Source: Narthecium ossifragum
Taxonomy: Eukaryota > Streptophyta > Magnoliopsida > Dioscoreales > Nartheciaceae
Direction: 5' to 3'
DNA: 64,000 nucleotides
Assembly: GCA_963920575.1 (NCBI GenBank)
Contig: OY986973.1
Location: 19,511,851 to 19,575,850 of the forward strand
Under the pieces are notes generated by a model. The model did not search any database, was not told the origin of the DNA, and was given only the letters and a program-made list of their open reading frames with translations. The translations under genes were made by a program, and so were the position numbers. Positions 11,844 through 23,622 of the stretch are shown piece by piece. Numbering within the stretch: the first letter of the stretch is position 1; the number at the start of each line of letters is the position of its first letter.

Positions 11844-12836
11844 TGGTGAGTCTCCAACCGGGGAATCATAGAGCAGCGTTTCGTTCATGAAAACCGCAGG
11901 ACCGGTGTGAACAATTTTGAATTTAGGCCAAAGTTTAACAACTTCCCAACATTCAAAAAATTAAAAAGGCTTTTTACCTAGGCCGTCATCGATGAACCAC
12001 ATTTGAGCTTGAAGCGTCTACATATTTGACAAATTCGTGCAAATGTTAGAATGTTATAAAAAATGACCTAACTAATTTTAGTTAAAAGCAAATTGAAAAG
12101 GCTTGTTACCTCATAGGTCAATTTATCCCCGCTTCGAATTATTCCTCTTGCTTTCGACAATGCGTTTCTCCATTTCCCCAACTCTTTGTTCAAGGGCTTC
12201 CACCTACTAGTGAGACTTTGCTCGGTTCGTCCTGTAGACAAACGGGAGGAAAATTCAGCGAAGATTTTCCTCCACATTTGTTGTGACTTCATCTCATTGC
12301 CCGTCCCAAAACAGGGCAATGACAAATTTTGACCCAAAACTCGCACAACAACATATCCTCCACAATTGACCAACCACATCCTGCCTCAATCCCTTCTCCC
12401 AAAGAACTCATTTTGTCAACACAAAAAATACACACAAACTAAAACTTGGATGGTATTTGAAGAAACAAAGAGAACAAGAATTGAGTTTTTTGGTGTGAGA
12501 AGGGTAGAAGGGTGGCTGGGAATTTATAGGGGCGGAGGTTGAAATTTTTTAGAATTTTTAAAAAGAATTTTCTGATTTTTTCAATTTTTTTGAATTTTTT
12601 TGGCCAAAAAAACAAGGACCGTTGGATTAATTTAAACGTTGGAATCGGAAGGTTGGGATCGCGCCACATCATTTATGACCATTGGCTGCTTTTTGGGTGG
12701 GCGACACGTGGGCCACCCATATCTGGACGCACATCCAACAGAAAAAAAATAAGAATCAACAAAGACAGCGACATGAGCATGACGTCACGCTGACATCACT
12801 CCCATCTGACAATGGGGTAGGCGCAGGCAACCCTTG

Positions 12837-14977
12837 TGTCACGCCCCGGCCCAGAATTCCCATCGGGACCGGGACGTGAGGGGAGGGACCTACAACTATT
12901 CACTTCCAATCGGGCGCGATACAACAATTACCACAAATAATTTAAATATTTGACTTATGAAGGCATAATTGAAATCTAAAACATACTATTCCATTAACAT
13001 CAGAGTTATACAGATCTGTATGAAAATTACTCAAAGATGGGAATTATACATATAAACTTATCCTCAAGGGATACTGTATACAAAAACTACCAAACTGTAA
13101 GATCTAATCCTCAGTCACCTCAACGCCCTCCAGAAGTCGAAGCGCCGCAAAAAGCTGATCTGCTGGGAACTACGGAAGTGCTGGCGTCTGCACCTGCAAA
13201 CGCACCCCGGGTAGGATGAGCATAAAGCCCAGTAGGGTTTTACTCTATGTCACGCTCAAGGAAGGGGCGGAAACTGTAACTGAACCGTCTCCTTGCCAAG
13301 CCTAAGGCGCAACTACAACAAGCATGCAAACGCGACGGGGATCACGCCTGCTTTGGATGCTCCCCAATCGCCGACCACGCCGGGGATCACGCCGGCTAGC
13401 GCTCCCCAAACGTCAACAACAAAAAAGTAAAAGGACACCCGCACTCGAGCTTGGCAAAGGAGGACGGTACGACCTCTAAACCTCAATAACCAAGATCTGA
13501 TAAGAGTTGTACAACAATCTCGCCCTAGACCAGGCTACCCAACCACGGTCATAGAGCTAGACCCGAGCTACCCGAGAGCCTCGGATCGGCGATCAACCCA
13601 TCGCCCACATCCTAACCTAAGAGGCAGCTAATGCAATCAAAATGCATGCACCTATACAAACATCTAACCTAGGTGTCTCTATATGACATAACAATTAAAT
13701 GAGGTACAATTATTCTACACATTCCTGGGAGTCATGACTCTTCCAGTTAACCACAAAGTAGTAAAGATTTAACCACTACAAGTTACAACTAAATAAAGCA
13801 TAATAAACAAATGCAACTAAAGCTAACACATGCTCATCGAAAAACCAATTAAAATCCATAAAAGTCGGCAAAACAATCGAAATTACAAATCGTCGTAGAA
13901 ACTCAAAGCAAAGAGTGAAATCACGATTAAGACCACCATAATATCCTAATTCTAACAATAGGAAAGACATAAAAGGAAACCGAGTTGATTTGAAAACAAA
14001 CCGTTAAAAACTAAGCTAAAAACAGCTCTCAGCACACATGAGATCGATCTTCATACCCATGAAGATTGATCTTCTCCATTCAAGCCCTTTGTCAAGGGAA
14101 AATGATCGATCTTCACACCCAGTGGAGATCGATCTTCCTTGCACAGGTCCACTGCCAAGGAGGGAGATCGATCTTCATCTCCAATGAAGATCGATCCTCC
14201 TCGTGCCAGCACCGCACCCACCCTCCACACGAAAGAGATCGATGTTCATGGCCGTGAAGATCGATCCTTCTCGGCTGGGAGTGAGATCACAAGAGTGATC
14301 GATCTTCTAGATCGATCCTTCTTGAGCACCGCCGGAAACCCACCGGAGAAAACACCGAAAAACGCGTGAAATACAAAACCAAACCTCATAAAACTCAGGG
14401 ATCTGATAGCATGGAACTAGGGGAGTCCGAAAACACCAAAATACCGAAAAACCAACTGCTACAAACAAAGATCTAAGCTAAAGAGAGACAAAGGAAACCT
14501 AGGTTACCAAATCTTAAAATCTGGGTAGAGATCCCTACCTAGAACCGATGGAAGCCTCCAAATCTAGCTCAACAAGCTTTGGATCATCCAAAAGATCCTC
14601 CCCAAGCCACCGGATTCGACCTCCTTTCAAGATTTCCAAAGAAATCAAATGGAAGGAGATGGGTTCTACTTATAGAAACAGTCACGACCAGAGAGATCGA
14701 TCTTCATGCCCATGAAGATCGATCTTATTCGTGACAAGGCAAAGACTTTTCAGGCACAAGGAGATCGATCTTCTATGTCAAAAAGATCGATCCTCTCGTC
14801 CTGGAAAGTGGAAAACGGAGAAACAACGTGCCCCAAACCCTGATCTTTCGATCCAGGTTACACCTAAGGGTCCTAATCAAACAAGGACAACATCTCAATG
14901 CCGTGTGTGCACAACGCGAGTGTGGAACGACCCTCGACGTACTCGGTCGAGCCAGGTCCGAGGACTCGGTCCTCACA
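12837..14977 (-). mobile_element. Solo LTR 4 (Tekay/Del-like Ty3-gypsy, minus orientation)
   Basis: On the plus strand it begins TGTCACGCCCCGGCCCAG and ends GGACTCGGTCCTCACA, the inverse of the sister LTR ends. The flanks CCTTG (12832-12836) and CATTG (14978-14982) form a target duplication with one mismatch, suggesting age. It lies upstream of Harbinger B ORF1. There is no internal sequence. Dyads occur at 14041-14325 and 14693-14800. Confidence 0.85.
14041..14325. repeat. GATCGATC hairpin array in solo LTR 4
   Basis: Five units with arms AGATCGATCTTCA and TGAAGATCGATCT around a short spacer start near 14041, 14103, 14165, 14237 and 14298. The spacing is about 61-72 bp. Two further units lie at 14695 and 14762, on the other side of the LTR's likely TATA region. 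Confidence 0.88.
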
Positions 14978-16474
14978 CATTGGACATGCCTTTCCCTAGG
15001 CTTGGCCCACCATTTCTTACCCCCCTCCCCCCACCCCAAAAAAAACACAACCGATGGAGCTGTTTTGGGCTCTGAACCCCCCTCCCCCCTCCCCCCTCCA
15101 ATTCCGTCCTACGGTGGAGTTGCTCTTAAAAGATAATGCGAGTGAAATTGAGTACATAGGTGACCGAATCAAACCTAGTAGGATACGGAAGAATGCAAGT
15201 TATAGGGATTTATAGGCTTTAGTGTTTGATTTAACTGGATACAATTCAAATTATTTCGACATTTGCATAACTTGTAGTTATCCAATGGGAGAAAGCATGT
15301 ATTGCGGTGTAGACATAAAGGATGATAGTGATACTGGTGGCATTCTTAGCATTTATCCAGTCATTCCAAATATACAATTGTTCTTGGTGAAAATTGGTGT
15401 CGAAGTCAATAATAACCCTCCAAATAACACGACATTTGGTGAATTTACACGCCAACTACAATGAGAAGACGATTCAACCGATAACGTCTCTCTTGGGTCT
15501 TACGACGCTCCCATCTTCGGACACCAGACATCACAATAAGTAATTTATTGTCAAACATGTAATGTTACACCTTGGTTTGCCCCTTGTTCATGAGTTTGCT
15601 TGTGTATGAACATGCAGGCCTTACCAGTAGGAGGATACTTGGTTGACTCATGTATACACGCAAACTACTCCGGGTAAACATGGGACACACACATCATACT
15701 TTTGATGTTGCCCCGTCGAGTTTGCGTGGAGGCCACCAATATAATGACAATGTCAGTAGCGGCCATGGAGATGCTTTTATGCCTTCAACATCTCGAAGCC
15801 CCTTACTAGATGTTGATATGGAGGATCATCATGACGATCATGATGACGATTGGATTGAGAATACTGCATTGAGCAACGAGCTAGCACATCATGATGAAGG
15901 TATTGAAGATCCAATGCCGCTTACTCCAACACAATACGAAAAGGAGTTGCCAAATGAATTCCTAAATGATGAGTGGGTCAACCTGATGACAATGAACAAT
16001 ACCATACCTGGGGTATTTGAAGATCCGACCCCATTTGGTGAATTTTGTAAGAAGCAGATATTCGAGGCCAATGCATCACTTATGCATGCTCTTCAACAAT
16101 ACGAGCTTCGGAGGTTTGTGAAATATTGCACTGTCAAATCCGAGCCGAAGGTGTTGACCGTCAAGTGTCGTAATCCTGATTGTCCCTGGCGTTTGCATGT
16201 GTCTACTTACAAAGAAACGTCTTACTTTCAGGTGAAGAATTACGGTGGTCCACATACATGTCGGACAGGTCTGTTAAATACCAACCACCGCCACTGCACT
16301 GCACAATTCATATGTGGTATCATACTTGGTGCGATAATGACAAACACCTCGATAACCCCCAAAGATATTGTGCAAAGGATCAAAGATGACTACGATGTTT
16401 ACATCAGCTATGCAAAAGCATATCATGCACCTATACTAGCTATGAAGATTATATTTGGTGATCGAAAAGAATGA

Positions 16475-17775
16475 TATAATATCATGCCTTGGTATATGCA
16501 AACAATGGTGGTAGATAACTCCGGTACTGTAGTAAAGTTTCAAACATAGACTGTGTGCACCGGTGTTGATATATTTGAGCGTGTGTTCTGATCGTTTCTA
16601 ACCTACTATTGAGACTTTCAAACACTGTTGACCCATAATATCTATCGATGGAACACACATATAGGGAAAGTATCTTGGCACTTTATTAGTTGCGATGGCA
16701 GTGGATGACAACAATCATTTGATATCAATAGCATTTGTTGTGGTTGAGTCTGAAAATTCCAGCAGTTGGTCATGGTTCCTTGCTCTACTTAGAGTATATG
16801 TGGTTAGTGGCAGAAGAGGTTTAGCTATTATTTTAGACCGACACAGAGCAATCAAAAAGGCAGTAAGGACAGGATACCCCCCGCCATTAGGATACCAGTG
16901 ATTTTGTATGAGGCACTTTACAGACAACTTCAAAAGCAAGTTCAGGGATGATAATTTATATAGCTTATTTTAGGCTACGACAAAGAAGATCCATAATAAG
17001 GCATTTGATAAGATCATTGATGGAATTAAAAAATTAAACCAGAAGCTTATTAGTGGCTCGTTACTGCAGAGCCACCAGAAACTTGGGCGTTGTCTCATGA
17101 TGATAACAAATGGTTTGGCACAATGACCACCAATTGGTCCGAAAGTTTGAATAATGTTTTGAAAGGTGTACGAGGTATGCCTATTAAAGCATTAGTGGCA
17201 AAGGCCTTTGAAAGGATGAACAACCTCTTCATGTGCCGTCGTCGGGAGGGCCAAGCAATGACTGACGAGGTGACACCGGTAGTCGAAGATGTACTATGCA
17301 AGCATTGCATACTCTCCCAATCATGTCACGTGCAATCATTTGACGGTGGTGAGTACATGGTGATAGAACGACATAAGGTTACCTTTTTTGTCAAGTTATA
17401 TGGACAGGAAGGGACATGTAATTGTGGACAATTTCAGATGATTTTGTATCCATGTTTGCACGTTCTAGCCGTATGAGGTGATATCTCAGAGCTTCGACAT
17501 ACGATTTCGTTTCACCGTTTTACTCCTCAAGCAAGTACATACAAACATATGCAACTCATTTCCATTCTATTCGTGGACATCAACACTGGCCGATAGTCGA
17601 AGAGAGACATTGCTTCCTCCACATGTGCGAAGGCCGGCTGGGCGCCCGAGGAGTACATGGCTGTGTAATGACATGGATGAAAGGAGAGGATTGCAACATG
17701 TAATGTGCAGTAGGTGCAATCAAACGGGTCACAATAGGGCCGCGAGCCGTTACCTAGCACAGATACACGAGTAAT
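16475..17775 (+). pseudogene. MULE transposase, catalytic, SWIM and zinc-knuckle part
   Basis: This continues the 15650 frame after frameshifts. The catalytic segment reads SIDGTH near 16640, then VAMAVDDNNHLISIAFVVV, SWSWFLALL and ILDRHRAIKKAV, the family's order with the first two acidic residues recognisable. FCMRHFTDNF follows near 16905. From 17090 the frame continues through TTNWSESLNNVLK and ends in a SWIM finger (CNCGQFQMILYPCLH, a CxCx(n)CxH pattern). At 17705 CSRCNQTGHN starts a zinc knuckle whose last Cys is absent. Multiple stops separate these blocks. Confidence 0.8.
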
Positions 17776-17915
17776 GATGCTTCTCTAATTATTGTACTAA
17801 AATATATTCCTTCATAAACTACACATCCTTCATTTTGGACTATATACTAACATTTTTCTTCTGCGTGCAATAGGCTCGAGATGGCTCACATGAGGGCCTT
17901 TGACTCGAGGCCGTA

Positions 17916-20327
17916 TGTGAGGGCCCGTCCCTCTGACCTGGCTCGACCGCGTGGGTCGAGAGCCGGTTTCCTGTTGGTTTGGTTCCGCGTCGGGCACGAT
18001 CGGGCGATCGTGTGGCGGTTTGGACCCCGGGGGCATTTTGGTAAATATGCCCTCTGGTGGTCGGTTTCACACCCGCGTTCCACACACTGCCTTGGATTGA
18101 TGTATGTGTTTAATTAGAATCTCTAGGGTGCGTCCGATCGGAAGATCGGAGCTCGAACGGGAAAGATCGAATCGGACGGCTGGGATAGATCCAGAGTTTC
18201 TATATAAGCCTGTCCCTTTCTTCTCTTTCCTTCTCTTCTTCTCCTATCGTTTTCTCCCCTCTCTCTCCTTCGACTGAGCTAGGGTTTGGAGACTTGGGCT
18301 TCGGATCGCGGATCTTAACGACTTGACCAGCGGGACGCGTGGAGGAGCTACCCTACTTGCTCAAGTAGGTGTTTCTACCTCGATCCTTGGATCGGGTTCT
18401 CCTAGGATAGGTTTCATGTGCTTTCGCTGTAGGAATACATATTAGAATGTCTTGTAACTCTTTGTATGTGTAGAGTAACTCATTTCCTGTATTCCAACGT
18501 TGCGATTTCGGTATTTGAACGGTTGGTTTCCGTATTATCGCCGTTTTGCCGGTTTTCGTCCATTTAGACCTAGATAGGGGATTTAACCGTCAAAATATGG
18601 ATTTCTTCATTCCATTAGCTTTCCCATTGATAAATTCACTTGCTTGCAAATCTTATCTTATTCCAACTTGATTTGATCCTTGAAATCCAAGAAGCATGAG
18701 GCTCGACGGTCGATCGGTGCATCGACCGTTAAGTATCATTTTATTCTTTCTGGGCCAGGCGGTCGACCGTCGGATCAACCGTCGGATCGACCGTCGCATC
18801 GACCGTTGGGCTCTGTCGGGATTTTAGCTTCCCAGGGTCGATGCATGGATCGACCGCGGGATCTCCCCTTTTTGCCTTTTACCTGACGGTAGACCATCGG
18901 ATCTACCGTCGCATCGACCGTCAAGCGTTGTTTGGTTTTGGGCTTCTCAGGGTCAATGGGTGGATCGACCGTCACCCTTGGTTTTCTTCGCTTGGGTCTC
19001 ACGGTCGATTCCCGGATCGACCGTGACATCGTTCGCAGTCTCACGGTCAATCGCTGGATCGACCGTGACATCGTCCGTGACCCTTTGAACTTGGTTTTCT
19101 GGTCTTTCTTGGATGGATTTGACTTGGGTTTAGTATCTAAACATGTTGGGAAGTGTGTAGGTGGATTTCATGACGTTTTCAAAGGATTTCCATCGGGTTT
19201 GAGGATCGATTCGAATATTCTTCCCTTTTTGAGAAAACCTATAGTTTAGATTGAAATTGATATATGTTTAGATGTTGTCAATTGCTTAGTTGTTTGCTTA
19301 GCCGTTAACCAGCTATGAGTGCTAGTTAATGAGGAATTGTGGAACCTTAGCCTCTTGCCGGCGAGTGCCGAGGGCTATTGTATATCTGTTGAACTTATAA
19401 CTGATGATGTGGCATGTAGAGACATCTAGGATAGATGTTTGCCTAGACTCATGCATTGTATGCATTAGAAGCATTTGAGGTTAGGCGGGCGATGGTTTGG
19501 GTCGCCGATCCGAGGCTCTCGGGTAGCTCGGATCTAGCCTTAGGACCGTGGATGGGTAGTCAGGAGTAGGGTGTGATTGTTTGATCAAGTCTCATGTCTT
19601 TTGAGGATTCACGCTGGTTGACTCTGATCAGTGTTTGAGATTTAGAGGTCGTGTTGTCTTCCAAGGCCAAGTGCTAAGGATGGGTGTCGACGTCCCTGAC
19701 TCGGTCCCCAGGCAGCGGTTTCCTGCTGGGTAGAGGTGATCCTACTGGTTCTTGTCCTTCTCCTTCCAGCGTGTTGGTTGATGTTCCCAGCGTGGTCGGT
19801 TGAGAAGAGTAGGATCCCTTGGGGAGTCGACAGGGTTGTGGGACCCGTGGCATCCGTTAGACTTGAGCTGGGAGACAACACTGTTGTTGTTTTCCTCATT
19901 TCAGTGTGCCGTAGAGTAGAACCCTACTGAGCTTATCGCTCACTCCTACCCGGGCTGCGTTTGCAGGTGCAGGCAGCAGTTCTTCTTCAGTGGAGCTGGC
20001 AGGATCGGCTTTTGGTGGCGCGAGTACATCTAGGGGCGCTTGAGGTTGCTGGAGGATGATCTGTTGTACATTTTGGTATATATGTATATGTTGTAGACAT
20101 TCTGAGGATTTTGGAATATTGTATTATATCTTTACCTTGGAAGTCTTAGAATGGAATTTTGTAACTGTACAACTTGATGTTATATGAATTGAATCTGTTT
20201 CGCCTCTGAAATACAATTGTCTAAATTTATCTGTCTTTTCCGCTTTGTATCACGCCGATTGAAGATGAACATTGATAGGAACCCTCACGCCCCGTCCTGG
20301 ATGAGTGTTCTGGGTCGGGGTGTGACA
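17916..20327 (+). repeat. 5' LTR of the gypsy element
   Basis: This 2412-bp LTR, TGTGAGGGCCCG to GGGTGTGACA, is near-identical by eye to solo LTR 2 in its first 400 bp and in the final 800 bp. A TATA-like TTTCTATATAAGC lies near 18198. A GGTCGA/TCGACC dyad array occupies about 18700-19080. Confidence 0.92.
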
Positions 20328-20330
20328 ACT

Positions 20331-20342
20331 TGGTATCAGAGC
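20331..20342 (+). other. Primer-binding site for initiator Met tRNA
   Basis: TGGTATCAGAGC begins three bases after the LTR end. It is complementary to the 3' end of plant initiator Met tRNA, the usual primer for Tekay/Del and copia elements. Confidence 0.95.
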
Positions 20343-20530
20343 ATGCTGTAGGTCCCAGGGATAGGATTAGGCTTGCGGTTGAGGTTTTGACTGCGGTTTG
20401 GGATAGTTCTAGGAGTAGAGCATCCCTGTGTGTTTGACTGTGCTCATGTGTGTTATGCTTTATTTTATTGATTGCTGCGGTGTTTTGTTTTCTTACGGGT
20501 GAACACTTGTCGTCTCTGGTAAACGTGCAG

Positions 20531-21212
20531 ATGGCAGGGAGCCGGGCTAGTTGTCCAGTGTTGGGTCAGGGTACCGCGTGCGACCAGCGCGCTGCCCGAC
20601 GGGCCTTAGGGGCCAACACAGTCGTGCCCCGTGTACCTGCACGAGAGCCAGAGCCGAGGATTGAGGTCGTGCTGGAGGAGGATGCTTCGTTCATCGCCGA
20701 GGAGGTCTCTCCTCCACTCGACCAGCGTGCTGTTGCGACAGCGGTGGTCGACTTCCAGAGGCTGAACCCTCCTAGGTTCAGCGGTACTGGAGGAAACCCA
20801 GCGGTGGCGGACGACTGGCTGGAGGGAGTCAGTCGCGTCCTTGACACTCTATTCGTCCAGGATGACCGAGTTCGGGTCAGACTTGCCGCGTTCCAGCTCG
20901 ACGGGGACGCTTTGGACTGGTGGCACTCTTTCCAGGCCACCAGGGACGGGAGTGACCCATCGTGGGCCGTGTTTCGTTCTTCATTTCTCGGCGCGTACTT
21001 TCCCCGCAGTACGCGCTCGGCCCTTGTCCGTGAGTACCAGACCCTTTCTCAGGGTACTCAGTCGGTAGTGCAGTACTCGGCTAGGTTCACCAGACTTGCC
21101 AGATTCGCCGGTGTGGTGTCGGCGGACTCTCTTGCCAGAGCTGAGCAGTTCCAGTGGGGGCTTAGGCCCGAGCTCAGGCGGCTGATCGCGGTTCAGCGCG
21201 CTAGCACGTCAT
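20531..21212 (+). pseudogene. Ty3-gypsy gag, 3' truncated
   Basis: The start chosen is ATG 20531 (MAGSRASCPV), after a GTGCAG; an earlier in-frame ATG at 20450 adds only a hydrophobic stretch not usual for gag. The capsid segment is recognisable: FQRLNPPRFSGTGG, ADDWLEGVSRVLDTLF, VRLAAFQLDGDALDWW, FRSSFLGAYFPRSTRS and VQYSARFTRLARFAG, ending LRRLIAVQRAST before the deletion junction near 21212. The zinc knuckle, protease and pol are lost. The retained frame is open and little decayed. Confidence 0.9.
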
Positions 21213-21857
21213 GGATGGGTTTTCTGGGTCGGCGTGTGACACCGTATGAGGGTGAGCTTGGTCCGATTTCTCCACACGTACTTTGGGACCATGGCAAGCA
21301 CCGCTCCGCTTCGATTTGGGATGGCCAGGTTAATGTTAAATATAGAAAATTTATTGTTATTAAGTTTAATATTTTAATTTTTGTATCTTTATAGCTAATA
21401 GCTATTCTTTACGTACATGATGACGATGACCTCGGCCTTAAGTGTACAGAGCATTCATTGCGTTTACAGTCTTGGGCGATTGTGGATGAGCGTTAGATAG
21501 ACTTGTTTCGGTGTTGGAGGTTTTATGTTGTGATTAGACTACTGCCGATTCGGCTTGATCGGTGTTTGATCACAATACTAGTGGAGCGATGGCGACCAGA
21601 GACTACTACTTTCCACTTACGTCACGGGGAAATGATGATCACATTGCATGATGTTGGGATACTGATGGGTTGACTTGTTGATGAGCTTGTAGTTTCAGGG
21701 AGCACGTCTGGCATTTGGCACGACATATGCTTGGAGTTGCTCGCTGTTGTACCCGTGGAGGGCCAACCGACTATGCTTGAGTTGTCGTAGCTACGCGCTA
21801 CTTTCGGACATATTGGACCTGATGCCACGGATCTACTTGTATATTAGGCTACACGCG

Positions 21858-23622
21858 TGATAAGACGTGAAAAGTGCACAAATCACCCTTTTAACGAGGT
21901 TTTGTTAGTCTCCGAGCAATGCTATTTTGATAGTCTATGATGTATTTCAGGTATAAGAGCCTTCAATGAAGATTAGATCATGTTTGGTACTAAAACGAAC
22001 AAATAAAGAACCTGCGAAGTCAAAGGCCCAAATGTAGGCCATCTTTGACATCAAAACTATACCTGTTCAGGAAGAACCAGATAATGTGCCATATATGTTT
22101 GGAAAGCTCTGGAAGTCTAGTTTCTGGAGAATTTTACGGTTCGTGATTCCGAGTTTCCTAGAAGAAGTTACGATATTTTTAGTACCAATGGCGCAGTCAG
22201 AATGACAAAAGAGTAAATACGCAGACCAAAAGGATGGATCCTCCACTCATGAAGAATCGATCATTACACTGTAGCAGAGACGACAGAGAGCCATATTTCA
22301 CATGATCGATCCTTCCCTTGTGAAGGGTCGATCCTACTCGGGCGTAACCAATGTTTTTTGTTAAAATGATCGATCTTTACCCCTAAAAGATCGATCCTTT
22401 GATATCTGTTAAGCAAAATCAAAGGCCCGGATCTAATCCGAGTTAAGGGTGATACATAGGCTATAAATAGGCATGTTCTAGGGTTTTTGTGGGGGCTCTT
22501 CCTTGGCCGTTTGGCTAAGCCTTCTTGGTCATTTTTCTTCCTTCTTTTACATAAGTTTGGTTAGATCTTTGGGGGAAGATCCATGGGTGGAGCGTGGCGA
22601 CAACCTTCATCGACGGATCTCCTTCCTAAAGATGAGTAGCTAAACTTTTACCAAGGGATTCTTATGATGTAATTAGGGTTTCTATTAGGGATTTCTAAGA
22701 TTTAGGGCTGGTATACCTTCTTAAATGGTTTGTATGAATTGATCTTAATTTCGTTATAAACTTGGTGTTGATTTTATTTATGGATGAATGATTTGTTCCT
22801 TTATGCCCTAGATCTAGGTCTTGAGCATGTTAGGGCTTGAGATTAGAGATTTTCACCAAAACATTCATGCTAGAACCATGGATGTGAGGATTTTCTTCTC
22901 GAGATTAAGAGTCTTGTGATGCTAGAACTATTACACATAATGTTATAACCATTATGACCAACTCTTAATCCGTTATTCATCTTAATTCAAGATTAGGGAT
23001 TTTGTAAGTGCTAGTACCACTACGCTAGTGTTAGAATCACTAGGTTAACTGTTAATTCTTGATACATTCTATTTGGCGACCTCAAGGTGATAGAACCATC
23101 TTGATCTTACACCTGAATTCATATCATACTATTTTCTTGCGATGAATTCATCCTAATCAGAGGATTCATTAGCAGTGAACGTAACTAATCATTCGGTCAC
23201 TGAATTTTATATAACTAATCGTGCCGACAATGAATCCTAACCAGAACTTGTTGAGTGATAGGGAGAACTAGCCATTCACCTATCAACCATTAGGAAAACC
23301 ATTCAGGTTAGTTAGCTAGTTCTATTCTTAGGAAGACCTGGTATAATCCTGATTATTGATTAAGAATTCTCTGGTACATTTTCTTACATTTATCAATCCT
23401 TTAGCATAAAGTTAGTTTAATTTCAATTCTGAATCTTTTATCAACTTATTGGTAGGAATACTTAGATCGAGTTTAGTAGTTTAATTATTTTCCTACGCAT
23501 TTCTTGTGGATTCGACTCGTACTTACTGCTAGCTACCCCTAAAGTAGTTAGTTAGTAGTTTGATTATAAATTTGTAATTTTGAGTAGACTCGTTAAGCCA
23601 CGACACTTTTCAAGTTCTATCA
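21858..23622 (+). mobile_element. Solo LTR 5 (Athila/Tat-like Ty3-gypsy)
   Basis: The ends TGATAAGACGTGAAAAGTG and CACTTTTCAAGTTCTATCA form a near-perfect terminal inverted repeat. The flanks ACGCG (21853-21857) and TCGCG (23623-23627) are a 5-bp duplication with one mismatch, and excision restores a plant mobile domain reading frame. The phrase TTGTGGATTCGACTC near 23511 is typical of Athila/Tat LTR ends. A CTATAAATAGG TATA box lies at about 22461. Three GATCGATC dyads lie just upstream (22230-22400). The length is 1765 bp. Confidence 0.85.
22230..22400. repeat. GATCGATC dyads in solo LTR 5
   Basis: Three hairpin-like units start near 22236, 22304 and 22366 (spacing 62-68 bp). Unlike in the Tekay-type LTRs, they lie upstream of the TATA-like box. 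Confidence 0.75.

Larger units (their letters stand above)
9187..12411 (-). pseudogene. PIF/Harbinger ORF1 of element B, interrupted by solo LTR 9417-11843
   Basis: Exon 1 runs 12411-12110, with product start MSSLGEGIEAGCGWS, a SANT-like block WSIVEDMLLCEFWVKI, and, after a +1 frameshift, EMKSQQMWRKIFAEF and SLTSRWKPLNKELGKW. It ends at a GT donor after LTYE. A later exon carries FECWEVVKLWPKFKIV and VFMNETLLYDSP up to the LTR. On the other side of the LTR the frame continues ARPIGRKEAKKGKSV and ends NIAQ-stop at 9187. The motif order matches ORF1 of element A, but the sequence is divergent. The frameshift and insertion make it non-functional. Confidence 0.82.
4833..15125. mobile_element. PIF/Harbinger element B, complete with both TIRs and both genes
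   Basis: The 13-bp TIRs GAGCAACTCCACC (4833) and GGTGGAGTTGCTC (ending 15125) are flanked by TTA at 4830-4832 and 15126-15128. The element encodes a transposase on the plus strand (5179 onward) and ORF1 on the minus strand (12411 to 9187), arranged convergently. Three solo LTRs with their own 5-bp duplications lie inside (5805-8189, 9417-11843, 12837-14977); removing them leaves about 3.3 kb. It sits in the N-terminal codons of the MULE transposase, and excising it restores that reading frame. Confidence 0.9.
4741..16474 (+). pseudogene. MULE transposase, N-terminal and DNA-binding part (interrupted by Harbinger B at 4833-15125)
   Basis: Joining 4790-4829 to 15126 restores a continuous MuDR N-terminus: a short stretch ending in GNMEL, then KDNASEIEYIGDRIK and ASYRDL. 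An acidic linker follows (EDHHDDHDDDW near residue 58 of the 15650 frame). Next comes the MuDR-type DNA-binding module with QYELRRFVKYCTVKSEPK, CRNPDCPWRLH and FQVKNYGGPHTC, whose Cys/His pattern is the zinc-binding C2HC core. Several frameshifts, for example near 15460-15650, and stops show that it is dead. The frame from 15650 to 16474 is the longest intact piece (274 codons). Confidence 0.8.
17916..21241 (+). mobile_element. Tekay/Del-like Ty3-gypsy element: 5' LTR, PBS, partial gag and a 30-bp relic of the 3' LTR
   Basis: The target duplication CCGTA is perfect (17911-17915 and 21242-21246). A complete 5' LTR (17916-20327) is followed by a PBS and gag. After about 680 bp gag joins abruptly to ATGGATGGGTTTTCTGGG...GTGTGACA, the last 30 bp of the LTR. 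Everything from mid-gag through pol and most of the 3' LTR is gone. The junction shares a few bases between gag (ACGTCATGG) and the LTR (CGTCCTGG), as expected for illegitimate recombination. It was inserted into the plant mobile domain codons of the MULE. Confidence 0.92.

Noticed and set aside
20450..20530. An upstream start for gag at 20450
   Set aside because: It would add a hydrophobic leader not seen in gag. The downstream ATG at 20531 begins the usual gag N-terminus.
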